From Chara braunii (lineage: Eukaryota > Streptophyta > Charophyceae > Charales > Characeae), in assembly GCA_003427395.1 (NCBI GenBank), contig BFEA01000028.1:1231568-1295567 (forward strand): a DNA stretch of 64,000 nt. Reading direction: 5' to 3'. Both the position numbers and the translations under genes were made by a program. The notes under the pieces are model-generated. The model was not told the DNA's origin. It worked only from the letters and a program-made list of their open reading frames with translations, and made no database searches. The stretch's first letter is position 1, and each line of letters starts with the position of its first letter. Shown in pieces: positions 22,579 through 31,490 of the stretch.

Positions 22579-23952
22579 TTACGTTCTGAGCCACTCACTT
22601 GTGTCGCTTAAGCTGCCCCCCATAGGAGGTTGTGCCCTTAAAAAAGATACTATGCCACTAAATTCCTCATTTGACTCCTTTGGATACGAGTTGCCGTCCA
22701 CTATCATTCGGCTCCCTAAATCCTCCACTTCTATAATCCGGCCTTCTCCTTCCGTGAGCAGAGGTTCATACTTCTTCTCGCGAAATCGCACCGTGCGGCT
22801 GGAGATAGGTAATGATTTAATCCGATCGCTGGGCCCAGCACCCACAGCGAGAGCTGCTCTGTTTCTCGGGTATCGAGGCTCCACCGTCTCAATCATAACC
22901 CGAGTCCCATCTAGCTTCTTAATGGATAGTGTCTGGCTCCCATCTGATCGCTCTATCGTCACTGCATGCACATGACTCAACCATCTCCGCCCCAAGAGCA
23001 GGTCGGAGCTGCAGTTCTTGACTGCAAAGACTTACATGGTCACTCGTACTCCTTGAACCTCTATGGCTGCCTTGTGACAGACTCCTGTGATCTGTTGCTT
23101 CCTCCCATCAGCCGTCTCTATTTCGAATAAGTGTGTCCTATCGAGCCCCAGACCAACTTGCTCTGCCAGATCCTCGTCTATAATGACAGCCTCACTGCCA
23201 TTATCGATCACTGCATCTAGAACGGCTCCGACGTTTAGGATCGCCTCCACGGTCCCACTACCAAGTATGTAAAACTTGTCCGGAGGGACACCTTCCATCC
23301 CATCAAGAAGAACTGTTGCCATGCGATCTGCTCTTGCGGTCACCTCCGATACTGCTACAGTAGGAGCATCCGCGTTAGGGGCCACCTGAACCTCCTCTGA
23401 TAGTGGAATGCGAGACTTTCGCGTGATCGTCTGTAACTCGTCTTGAGCCGGCTTGGATGCAGCCAGATATTCTAGTATAAAGCATTGCATGGGCTGCCGA
23501 AGGGCCCATCTCAGTGGCTCGACCGTGTCAATATCATCCAGCGAACTCTTCATGAAGAACTTCTTCACTCCCTGCTTTCGTGGTGAAAGTATAACCTCCT
23601 CGCCATCGACCCGCTGTCCGTCCTTTTCTGCCATCACATAATCTGTGTCAGTCTTCCTCGATGCAGACCCTCTTGCCGACTTCGTTGCTGCCACCCTTAT
23701 GGGTGCAGCTGCCATATCTCCTTCGAAAGTTATCCTAATGCTCTGGCTCCTTACCGGCTCTTTTCCCTTACTCGGCCTCACTCTCCTCGCTTCTACATTC
23801 TCATTCATCGAAGGGAACATTGATACATCTCCCAAATCACCTGCCCACTTGATGTACTTGCGGTCATCAAGCACGACAAGTCCCTCATCTATTGCCCGTT
23901 TGAGATCCGGACAATCTCTCTTGATATGATATCTCCTATGCAGTAGACGCAA
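22579..23952 (-). pseudogene. protease region and zinc knuckle end of Gag, giant element
   Basis: The frame 23032-23952 begins next to a split zinc knuckle: CVYC is encoded in one frame near 23949 and HIKRDC in another, giving a CCHC pattern broken by a one-base shift. A long linker follows. Then VLDAVIDNGSEAVIIDEDLAEQVGL (about 23150-23225) gives a retropepsin-like active site reading Asp-Asn-Gly-Ser. Further protease-like sequence with FEIETADGRKQQITGV and a GRRWLSHVHAVTIERSDG segment lies in 22579-22995 after a frame break near 23030. It would mature Gag-Pol. The DNGS variant deserves note because DTG or DSG is usual. Confidence 0.7.
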
Positions 23953-24062
23953 GAGTTCCTAGGAGTGGGTGGCCTGTCGTCTACACTCCTCGAAATCGCC
24001 CCCCTCACTGCCCTCAGGTCAGGGGACTTGGGATACGGTTCAGATGAGGCACCATATCCCCC

Positions 24063-25742
24063 TCAATCATTCCGGCCGCGCGAGTCATTGCGCCGGTCTC
24101 CTCCAGATCCTCCTTGGTCATATCGTCCCCGTGAATCATTCCGGTGGTCTCCATGGTCGTATCGCCCGCGTGAATCATCACGCCGGTCTCCTCGGTCGTA
24201 CCTACCCCGCGAATCGTCGCGCTGATCTCCCGCGAATCCCCCGTGGTCATACCTTCCACGCGAGTCATCTCGACGATCTCCGACTCGATCTCCTCTCTCA
24301 TACCTGCCTTGCCTGTTTCCATCTCGGTCCGACCTCTCGTATCTGTCGTCACTGTATCCGTCTCGCCGATCTCGGTCCGACTCCCATCGACCCCGTGGGT
24401 CGCTCCTATCCCCATCAACCTCATGTCGAGGACTGCGCGAGTAATCATCCCGTCTCCTTGCTCGCCCATACGTCTCGCGAACCCTACGGTCTCGGTCTAT
24501 CTCATCATCCCTTCGTCGCCATGGCTCATTTTCTCTCTCCATTTCCCTTACTCGATAATCGGTTAGCGTTCGAGGATTTCTATCCTCGACACTCCTCCAG
24601 GAATCGGTGTTCCTACGGTCCCACCGAAGTGAATAGGGCCCTCCGGGTTTGTCCCGGTATGTCGTGGCTCCCATATTGGTCACAATCTCTGTAACATGCC
24701 TAGTCAATCCCTTTACCATATCCCTTATCTCCTTCACTTCCTCAGCTACCGCCTCATTCTTTTCCAACCACGGATAGTCCTTGAAGTCAGGGCATTTATC
24801 AGTGGCATACTCTTTATAGAGAGAGAAGTCTCGCCTCCTCATTCCTCTCCATACCAGACCCTTGTAGTCGTCTGCCTCTGCCTTTATCGCGAGCTTAAGG
24901 ACTTCAGGGAAGTCAAGCTTGTCGCGCATAAAATCTCTAAGTATACTCTTTTGTCTCCTTTTGGACAGGTGTCCAATAAAAATAGTACAGCGCTCGACCT
25001 CTGAGATCTTCTGGAAACGCTTTCCGAATGCCCTAACGCTCTCGTCCTCATCTTGAGTCATGGTCTCAAGGTCCTTGATGGAGTACTTGTTATCCTCCAA
25101 CTTGTAAAGTTCAATGAGGTTCTTCTTATACGTGGTCCATTTTCCATCCTTCGGTCGGGCTTCCTTAACTTCCTTGCCAAGACTTGGATCTACATTAAAT
25201 AGGAAATTTTCCACAATCTCCTCCTCCGACCACTGACTCCGGCTCGCATGAAGCTCCCACTTCTCCAGATATTCTGTGATGCCATAACCCCTAAAAGTGG
25301 GAGGCTCAGAGGCCTTGTGCGTAATAATATAGCGATCCTTACTCTCGTAAGGAAGCGGATGCGACTCCCCTGTCTTGGGGTCGAAGGCTCGCCTGGGCAG
25401 CGCTCTGTCTCTATCTTTGTCCCTCCAATACCTCAAACTCTCTCTCCAGTCGTCCCTGTGCCTATCCGCCATGGTTTCCCTCCGCTCATACTCGGGGGAG
25501 CGTCGTCTCGTCGCTTCTCGTCGACCACTCGAGGTTCCTGTCTTCAATGCCTCCTCCGGCTCAGTCACGACTGGTTCGACCATTACGTCAGGTTCCCCGT
25601 CATTGGTCTGGTCAGCCCATCTCAGAGGTGCTCCCAGCCTAATTCGTTCCTTCAGTCCCCTCAGTGCACGGTCGGGCAATGTCCTGTACTCCTCTCTTAC
25701 TTGGCCCGCGATCGATTGTGGCTCCATTGCGTCTGATTCCAT
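24063..25742 (-). CDS. gag: Gag-like protein with RG/RD-rich C-terminal repeats
   Basis: This is the longest intact frame of the interior, 559 residues. Residues 1-100 are acidic to mixed. Residues about 125-300 hold a capsid-type region (PPTFRGYGITEYLEKWELHASRSQWSEEEIVENFLFNVD), comparable to the Ty3 retrotransposon_gag domain. Residues about 385-559 are a low-complexity tail of repeated GDRRDDSRGRYD-type units rich in Arg, Asp, Gly and Tyr. This tail could bind RNA. The normal CCHC knuckle lies further downstream (near 23930), past a stop and frame break. Start at the first ATG of the open stretch. The role would be particle assembly. Confidence 0.75.
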   Translation of the reverse strand: MESDAMEPQSIAGQVREEYRTLPDRALRGLKERIRLGAPLRWADQTNDGEPDVMVEPVVTEPEEALKTGTSSGRREATRRRSPEYERRETMADRHRDDWRESLRYWRDKDRDRALPRRAFDPKTGESHPLPYESKDRYIITHKASEPPTFRGYGITEYLEKWELHASRSQWSEEEIVENFLFNVDPSLGKEVKEARPKDGKWTTYKKNLIELYKLEDNKYSIKDLETMTQDEDESVRAFGKRFQKISEVERCTIFIGHLSKRRQKSILRDFMRDKLDFPEVLKLAIKAEADDYKGLVWRGMRRRDFSLYKEYATDKCPDFKDYPWLEKNEAVAEEVKEIRDMVKGLTRHVTEIVTNMGATTYRDKPGGPYSLRWDRRNTDSWRSVEDRNPRTLTDYRVREMERENEPWRRRDDEIDRDRRVRETYGRARRRDDYSRSPRHEVDGDRSDPRGRWESDRDRRDGYSDDRYERSDRDGNRQGRYERGDRVGDRRDDSRGRYDHGGFAGDQRDDSRGRYDRGDRRDDSRGRYDHGDHRNDSRGRYDQGGSGGDRRNDSRGRND

Positions 25743-25788
25743 AGACTACTAGAAGTTGCAGTCGGGCACTCTCACCCCGTATAAGCCC

Positions 25789-25918
25789 AGACCTATGACC
25801 GTAGCAGCAGCCCGAACCTATGACAGTAGCAGCAGCCCGGACCTATGACAGTAGCAGCAGCCCGGACCTATGACAGTAGCAGCAACCCGGACCTATGACC
25901 GAACTCGCAGCCCGGACC
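25789..25918. repeat. 25-bp minisatellite between Gag and the upstream ORFs
   Basis: About five tandem units of 25 bp (cctatgacagtagcagcagc plus five bases) differ at a few positions. They lie 47 bp upstream of the Gag start on the element's sense strand. They could be a leader element or a spacer that varies in copy number. Confidence 0.85.
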
Positions 25919-26052
25919 TGTCTACTTGTCACGGTTCGCGTCCGTCTCCAACCCTAGCTCTCGGCTGCTCTGATCACTGCCACTAATACTCCGTTCTGGT
26001 CGCGGACCTCGTATTCCTCTTCTATCCCAATAATCCCTGTGCCCATGTAAAC

Positions 26053-26280
26053 TTATCCTTCGGGTTCTGTCAACAAGGCCGCCCCTCTCCTGATCTGCAC
26101 TTCACCCGTAACAGGATCCCTTCGCCTGTTGCAGATCGTGGTCCTAAGTCTAACCAATGTCTCCTGAGTAGCGCCCCTCAACAGTGCTCGTGCGTCTATC
26201 TCCGTCCTCCTCTTAAGACCATCTAGTCCTTCCTGACTCGGGTGACCCTCAAACGGAGGGAACTCTCCTCCTATCGCCAT
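26053..26280 (-). CDS. small ORF upstream of Gag, unknown (ORF H)
   Basis: A 75-codon frame, MAIGGEFPPFEGHPSQEG..., rich in Arg, Glu and Thr and without known domains. It is the last member of a train of close-spaced minus-strand ORFs that fills the element between its leader and Gag. It begins 46 nt after the preceding frame. I do not recognise it. Confidence 0.4.
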   Translation of the reverse strand: MAIGGEFPPFEGHPSQEGLDGLKRRTEIDARALLRGATQETLVRLRTTICNRRRDPVTGEVQIRRGAALLTEPEG

Positions 26281-26326
26281 CTCTAGCCGCTCCTCTCACC
26301 ATCCTGACAAAGTCCACAGTTGGTTC

Positions 26327-26751
26327 CTACTCGTTGTGAGCTAATCCCTTGTCAGGAATCGGGGGTCTAGGCAGGGTATCGAAAATGGCTATGTCATCAC
26401 TGACCTCGACTATCTTCCCAAGTGCTTCTAATCTCTGTTTCTCCTCCCTTAACTTCCGGGCAACTATCCTCCAGCACCTTGTGTACGTACAAAACTCCTC
26501 TCTCTCCCTTGACAAGTATATCCCTATGTGATATGTGTCGAGACCCGGAAAGTACACGGTCATAACATAGAATTGGTTGCGCTCCTAACCACTGTTCGCT
26601 TCCTGATAGGCAACGACGTCATAAGGAACCAGTTCCCTGCGACTAATCCCGCTTAGTCCCCGTAACAGTCTCTCTCTCTCGTGTGGTAGTGGTCCACTTC
26701 ATCCACCAAACTTCCATCTCCTCCGCTGCAACTCCTCGGGAGGTAGGGTCA
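26327..26751 (-). pseudogene. ORF G of the train, two internal stops
   Basis: The open frame starts MTLPPEELQRRRWKFGG a few bases after the ORF F stop. It is interrupted by stops at about 26698 and 26588 and continues through MTVYFPGLDTYHIGIYLSREREEFC to a terminal ...KGLAHNE. The block YHIGIYLSRE...ARKLREEKQRLEALG has a helical, Arg/Glu-rich character. No known domain is seen. The stops may be real decay or assembly error. Confidence 0.35.
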
Positions 26752-26756
26752 TCTGT

Positions 26757-27272
26757 CTAGCATCTGAGACAGGTCAGCGCTATAGCTGCTCGTAATCTCG
26801 TCGCCGACAACTCCAATATATCATAGAACGCCTCAAATTCTTCCTCATCTCCACTATCCTCTATGGCCTCTAAAGTCTTTATCGATTCCCTCCAGTATCG
26901 GTCATGAGCAGTTAGCACCCTGAGTATTGCTCCGTCTACTATAACTCTCCCTAGCTCTCCAACTCTCCTGGCTTCGCTTATCTTCAACCTCTCAGCCTCT
27001 CTGGACGTCTCGTACCACGCCCTTATCTGAGGCCGCCCTTCGAAAGGTGTTACGCGAAGTACGTATTTTATCCTTCGTCCTCCTTCCACTCCAATCCAAA
27101 GTCCTGTTCCCCTAGCCTCTTGCAGTGCACGGCAAACATACTCTGCCTCCTCAACTACGCACAACCTGGTATGGAGCTGGAGCTCTGCAATCACTAACAC
27201 CAACGGTCCGTCCAGTCTCCCTACCACATGCAATGAGTACCTGTCCCTCGTGTATAGTGCAGTCCCGCTCAT
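26757..27272 (-). CDS. ORF F, unknown, 171 codons
   Basis: MSGTALYTRDRYSLHVVGRLDGPLVLVIAELQL... with an amphipathic N-terminal half, a central KYVLRVTPFEGRPQIRAWYE segment and an acidic helical C-terminal part (DSGDEEEFEAFYDILEL). It overlaps the stop of ORF E by four bases (ATGA). That arrangement is usual for coupled translation in bacteria and striking in a eukaryotic element. Its first 70 residues show a faint pattern similarity to ORF D (hydrophobic strand, then an Arg/Ala-rich helix). Function unknown. Confidence 0.45.
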   Translation of the reverse strand: MSGTALYTRDRYSLHVVGRLDGPLVLVIAELQLHTRLCVVEEAEYVCRALQEARGTGLWIGVEGGRRIKYVLRVTPFEGRPQIRAWYETSREAERLKISEARRVGELGRVIVDGAILRVLTAHDRYWRESIKTLEAIEDSGDEEEFEAFYDILELSATRLRAAIALTCLRC

Positions 27273-27589
27273 GTCATGTTGCTATCCCCCTGCGTTACCT
27301 TGTCCTTCGTTGTTACGTCCTCTGCAGACTTTTCCTTAACTCCTTCGCGCGATAGGTTCCTAGCCTTTACCCTCTCCTGAAAGTTTGATCTCCACGCCTG
27401 GATAATCTCTTTATCCTCCCTGAAGATACTCTCTAACTCTTTTGTCGCGAGCTCAACCCTACGCAATTTGCCCTCATCCTGGCACGACCCGATCTCCCTT
27501 ATCTTGTTCCCCAACTCCTTTACCCGGTTCAAGAGTGGTTCTTTAATGCGCTTTCTCACTCTTCCGACCGCCTCACTTTCCTCTTCCAT
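27269..27589 (-). CDS. ORF E, predicted coiled coil, unknown
   Basis: A 106-codon frame, MEEESEAVGRVRKRIKEPLLNRVKELGNKIREIG..., is dominated by Lys, Glu, Arg and Leu with heptad-like spacing (LLNRVKELGNKIREI, LATKELESIFREDKEIIQAW). A helical coiled coil is the natural reading. It starts 30 nt after the ORF D stop and overlaps ORF F by four bases. No family is recognised. Confidence 0.45.
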   Translation of the reverse strand: MEEESEAVGRVRKRIKEPLLNRVKELGNKIREIGSCQDEGKLRRVELATKELESIFREDKEIIQAWRSNFQERVKARNLSREGVKEKSAEDVTTKDKVTQGDSNMT

Positions 27590-27619
27590 ACTCTGTCCAC
27601 ATCGTTTTCCAGCTCATCC

Positions 27620-27901
27620 TCATACCCTCGCTCTAGCCTCTGCTACCGTCTCATCGTGGTAGTGCTCCACGCGCATATAACCATGAGACCACATCATCAC
27701 ATCATAGGAAATCGAGGTCTGGAAGGTCACCTGCGCCAGTACATCAGCCCTATGCTCGAGGATCAAATCCCTAGCTCGTAGTCGGCACTCCCTCACCGTC
27801 AAGTCATCATCTATGTATGCTCGAAGAAGTACCGTCACAGTGTACCCTGTGCTGACCAGTTGCTTATCTAAGCGCATCACAGTTGCCGTTCTCCCCGACA
27901 T
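27620..27901 (-). CDS. ORF D, unknown, 93 codons
   Basis: MSGRTATVMRLDKQLVSTGYTVTVLLRAYIDDDLTVRECRLRARDLI.... The segment LLRAYIDDDLTV resembles VRAYIYIDRTAEV of ORF B and RGFLYLDLDKAKDV of ORF A, so it may share a strand-turn-strand element with those proteins. The C-terminal part (ISYDVMMWSHGYMRVEHYHDETVAEARARV) is unlike anything I know. It starts 3 nt after ORF C ends. Confidence 0.4.
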   Translation of the reverse strand: MSGRTATVMRLDKQLVSTGYTVTVLLRAYIDDDLTVRECRLRARDLILEHRADVLAQVTFQTSISYDVMMWSHGYMRVEHYHDETVAEARARV

Positions 27902-27904
27902 TCC

Positions 27905-29256
27905 CTAAGCTGCGTCCTCGAAGAGAAACCTCACATCCTCCAGCCCCACATAATCAATCTCCGGTCGTCTCCTGCAGTGCCTAATCAGATCGACTGGCCT
28001 CAAACAGTCCACCCAGCAAGTAGCGTCTATGATGTCGTCAAGCGTCTCTCTGCTGGGTGGCCCCCACCTTACACAAATGGAGTAGTACGCTTCCCTGAAA
28101 CGGGGAGCTAAGCCCTCCCAAAGCGCGTAAAGTGTGTGGTCCACTACCTCACTCAGACGGTCTACACTCCCGTAGGTCTGCCCTATTACGAATGCAGGAA
28201 GTCCAAATCGCCAACCCTCTTCCGGGTAGAAGGTCGGATACGGAAGTCCATATACCAAGCGACTCTAGTACGACCTTCCTCCTGAGAGTCTCGCCAGTTG
28301 CTGATTAACGATCACTCTGGCCAACAACTCGTTTCTCCACCAAGCCCTGCTAGCCCCTACGAGTGTCAGCCCTACGTCTAAATCATGAGCTCTGTCCGTT
28401 ATCAGATGTCCCACCCCTTCTAGGTCATGAGTCCTTTCGGGTCATCTATCTTTCAGTATCACCGTCCAAAGGAAAAGTCCCTCTGCCAGTTGCGTTCCAA
28501 GGTAACGTATCAGAACACAGCCAGTCTCCTCTAACCTCACAGGAAGAGGAATATCATATCCAACAGCCGTCTCTCTGGGTCTCCTCACGCTATAGGATTT
28601 GGAACACAGCCAGTCTCCTCATGACCTTCCTCCTGAGAGTCTCGCCAGTTTGCTGATTAACGATCACTCTGGCCAACAACTCGTTTCTCCACCAAGCCCT
28701 GCTAGCCCCTGCGAGTGTCAGCCCTACGTCTAAATCATGAACTCTATCCGTTATCAGATGTCCCACCCCTTCTAGGTAATGAGTCCTTTCGGGTCGTCTA
28801 TCTTTCAGTATCACCGTCCAAAGGAAAAGTCCCTCTGCCAGCTGCGTTCCAAGGTAACGTATCGGAACACAGCCAGTCTCCTCTAACCTCACAGGAAGAG
28901 GAATATCATATCCAACAGCCGTCTCTCTGGGTCTTACAAGTTTCCTCACGCTATCGGAACACAACCANNNNNNNNNNNNNNNNNNNNNNNNNNNNNNNNN
29001 NNNNNNNNNNNNNNNNNNNNNNNNNNNNNNNNNNNNNNNNNNNNNNNNNNNNNNNNNNNNNNNNNNNNNNNNNNNNNNNNNNNNNNNNNNNNNNNNNNNN
29101 NNNNNNNNNNNNNNNNNNNNNNNNNNNTATCGGAACACAACCAGTCTCCTCTAACCTCACAGGAAGAGGAATATCATATCCAACAGCCGTCTCTCTGGGT
29201 CTTACAAGTTTCCTCACGCTATAAGTTAGCCAAGCTGCTGAGTCACTCCTCATCAC
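27905..29256 (-). pseudogene. ORF C, third paralogue of the ORF A/B family, broken by duplication and a gap
   Basis: The 3' part (27905-28258) reads VYGLPYPTFYPEEGWRFGLPAFVIGQTYGSVDRLSEVVDHTLYALWEGL...YYSICVRWG. It aligns by eye with ORF B (WYFPYPQGFFEVATVIPLFVVDQLFGGIGNLVQ) and ORF A (AVIPAFVTEGTFRGVGGLAEAYLAYSELEFFARG). The 5' part (about 28300-28920) contains LAEGLFLWTVILKDRRP and DLDVGLTLAGASRAWWRNELLARVIVNQQ, which correspond to GAWLWTYREHQRG and LDLDKAKDVAWSLAIY of ORF A. A 351-bp duplication and 160 Ns disrupt it, which may be assembly error. Function unknown. Confidence 0.5.
28272..29220. repeat. 351-bp tandem duplication around an assembly gap
   Basis: Units start at 28272 and 28623 with near-identical sequence. 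A third partial copy lies on the far side of the N run (29128-29220). The gap (28968-29127) falls exactly where the repeat recurs. This pattern is common when an assembler cannot resolve a tandem repeat or duplicates a contig end. Confidence 0.9.
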
Positions 29257-29274
29257 TCAAGCTAACTCATTAAC

Positions 29275-30441
29275 TCAAGTCGCCCAATCGCTATGGGCTA
29301 AGTTCTTGACAATAGGCCCCTCTCGTTCCTTCGCTCTCAGTTCCAGCCCGTGACTGGCGGAGCAGGAATCCCTTCTTCTCTCACTGAACTCCGTCCCCAG
29401 ACGCGGCCAATGGATGCTACCCTCCTCTGGCCCGTCCTTGGGCCAGTCCTCTCCGAAGAGATCCGCCAACCCTAGGTCCGGCTGTACCCGGATCCTACGG
29501 CCGTCGTCGTCGAAAATCCACTGGTCCGATTCCTCCTCTGGCCAGTCCTCATCCGCTTCCCCTATGTCGTGGTACCCGTAGTGGCACTCGAGCTCGTTGA
29601 TCCTAACAAGCCCTGCGTCCGGCCAATATGACTCGTCGTCAAACAACGTGGCCACGCCTCCCAAATGGTAAGTCCCCCTTGATAGAGCACTCCGGAATAC
29701 GTCGTAGGGGAAAGGCTCTCCCTCAGACGCCCACAGGTATACGAACGATCGGACAAACTCCACAAGCTCTATACGGTCCTCCCTGTCTATAAAGCCTCGC
29801 AAGAGTTGAGCAGAGTAGAAAAGTCGCCTCTGGACATTGCTCTGAAAAAGTCTCTCAAGCTCCTTCGTAAGGAGATAACTCTGCACCAGGTTCCCTATCC
29901 CACCGAAGAGCTGATCCACTACGAACAAAGGGATCACTGTCGCTACTTCGAAGAATCCTTGTGGATATGGAAAGTACCATGGCGCTGCTAAGGCTAAGTG
30001 CCCCCTCACAGGACACGGCCTCGTATCGCTACACCACGGTCTGCGCTTCTCGAAGAAGTCCTCCTCGCCTCTGACTGTGTCCCTAACCTCTGCGTCGAGA
30101 ATGTCCTCCGCCTTGCGTATCGAGGTGCTCTCTCCCAACGTCAAGCTCTCCACTATAATCGTGACCTCTGCGGTCCTGTCTATGTATATATATGCCCTCA
30201 CGTCTATCCTCATCGAGTCGGGTACTACCCGTCCTCGACGGTCGTGCTCAAAGCTCGCGTCGTGGTACATCCACATCCATACTCCCCTATCCGCAAGCAC
30301 GGATCTGGGGCTGCGATAGTCTCTGTAGGAGGCTCCTTCACGACTCACGAAAGGAACCTCCACTGTCTCATCGTCATACAACTCAGGGACGTTAAAGGAC
30401 GAGGTCGGAAAGACGTCATAATCCTCTGGCATAGAGGTCAT
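29275..30441 (-). CDS. ORF B, unknown, 388 codons, paralogue of ORF A
   Basis: An intact frame starting MTSMPEDYDVFPTSSF. Residues about 20-60 hold VPELYDDETVEVPFV, and RSVLADRGVWMWMYHD aligns with RSTLLTTGAWLWTYRE of ORF A. Residues about 80-125 hold RAYIYIDRTAEVTIIVESLTLGE...AEDILDAEVRDTV. Residues about 150-270 hold GHLALAAPWYFPYPQGFFEVATVIPLFV...GGIGNLVQSYL...RLFYSAQLLRGF...IELVEFVRSF, matching ORF A position by position. The last 100 residues are acidic (DEDWPEEESDQWIFDDD). No catalytic motif, transmembrane segment or zinc finger is seen. It begins 4 nt after the ORF A stop. Confidence 0.55.
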   Translation of the reverse strand: MTSMPEDYDVFPTSSFNVPELYDDETVEVPFVSREGASYRDYRSPRSVLADRGVWMWMYHDASFEHDRRGRVVPDSMRIDVRAYIYIDRTAEVTIIVESLTLGESTSIRKAEDILDAEVRDTVRGEEDFFEKRRPWCSDTRPCPVRGHLALAAPWYFPYPQGFFEVATVIPLFVVDQLFGGIGNLVQSYLLTKELERLFQSNVQRRLFYSAQLLRGFIDREDRIELVEFVRSFVYLWASEGEPFPYDVFRSALSRGTYHLGGVATLFDDESYWPDAGLVRINELECHYGYHDIGEADEDWPEEESDQWIFDDDGRRIRVQPDLGLADLFGEDWPKDGPEEGSIHWPRLGTEFSERRRDSCSASHGLELRAKEREGPIVKNLAHSDWAT

Positions 30442-30445
30442 ACGT

Positions 30446-31490
30446 TTAGAGGTCCCTACCTCTCCGCTGTCCGGGGATAGCTACTCCTATCCGGGAAAAT
30501 CCTGCGTTCATGTCTATGCCCCTCTCCGGCTCCTCAACCACGGCCTCTCTTTCGTCCTCGTCGCGTCGCTTGTCAACAAAATACGGAGGGTACCGAATCG
30601 CCTCGTAATATCGCTCCAACTGGCCCGAGTACACCAGAGCCCCAGAGTCCCTATCCAGTCGGACCCACCAATCATCAACGAAAAGACTGTCTATACAGGT
30701 GATGAACTCTGGTCTCGCGCAGAGCTCCCGATCAAGCAGGTCCCATACGTATGCGAGAGGGGAAACACCCCACAGGTGCTTTTGTGCCCTCGGAGCTATC
30801 GACCGAATCAGCTCTATGAGTTGTATCCCTTCGTCGCCTCTACGTGGTCCTCCGGTCATGAGCGAATAATAAATGTAACACCTGTCTAAATCCCCTCTTG
30901 CAAAAAACTCCAACTCGCTGTAGGCGAGGTAAGCCTCAGCTAAGCCGCCTACTCCTCTGAACGTGCCTTCCGTCACGAAAGCGGGAATTACTGCCCTAAG
31001 CCACGACGTCGAGTACGAGAAGAAGTTGCGTCGTGCGACCCGCAGATGTCCTGTGACCTCTAAAGGAGGTAACCCTAGAATCAAGGTCAACGGGTCGCGG
31101 GCCGCCTCCCCTCGAAAGGCGCCTACCTCCTCTTGGACAATCTGTGACGCTCTCTCAATGATAGGACTTGTCTGGTAGATCGCTAACGACCATGCGACAT
31201 CCTTGGCCTTATCTAAATCTAGGTAAAGAAAGCCCCGCACTACGCCTCTAGACCGACCTCCGTCCTGACCTCTCTGGTGCTCTCGATACGTCCACAACCA
31301 AGCACCAGTGGTGAGAAGGGTAGACCTCCAACCTGATTGACCATCGTGTTCGAAGGTCGGTCAGGCGGGTAACGTTAACTCTACCAAGTCGTCTCCTAGG
31401 AGTTCCGGGGGTTCTATTCCCCAGGCAGGATCGACTTCGTACTGCTCCACAGCCTCTGGCTGCCACATCCAAGCAATCGTCCCCTTTCAC
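30446..31490 (-). CDS. ORF A, unknown, first of three paralogous ORFs
   Basis: The open frame from 31360 (first ATG 31297) encodes AWLWTYREHQRGQDGGRSRG, VVRGFLYLDLDKAKDVAWSLAIYQTSPIIERASQIVQEEVGAF, GHLRVARRNFFSYSTSWLRAVIPAFV, GGLAEAYLAYSELEFFARGDLDRCYIYYSLMTGG and QLIELIRSIAPRAQKHL. These blocks recur in the same order in ORF B and ORF C. Upstream in the same frame, beyond a TGA at 31361-31363, is PPELLGDDLVELTLPA, which matches VPELYDDETVEVPFV of ORF B. The true start may therefore lie before that stop. No known family. It may have a structural or Gag-like role. Confidence 0.5.

Noticed and set aside
30077-30480. Plus-strand frames opposite ORF B
   Set aside because: These are shadows of the minus-strand coding track with no motif of their own.
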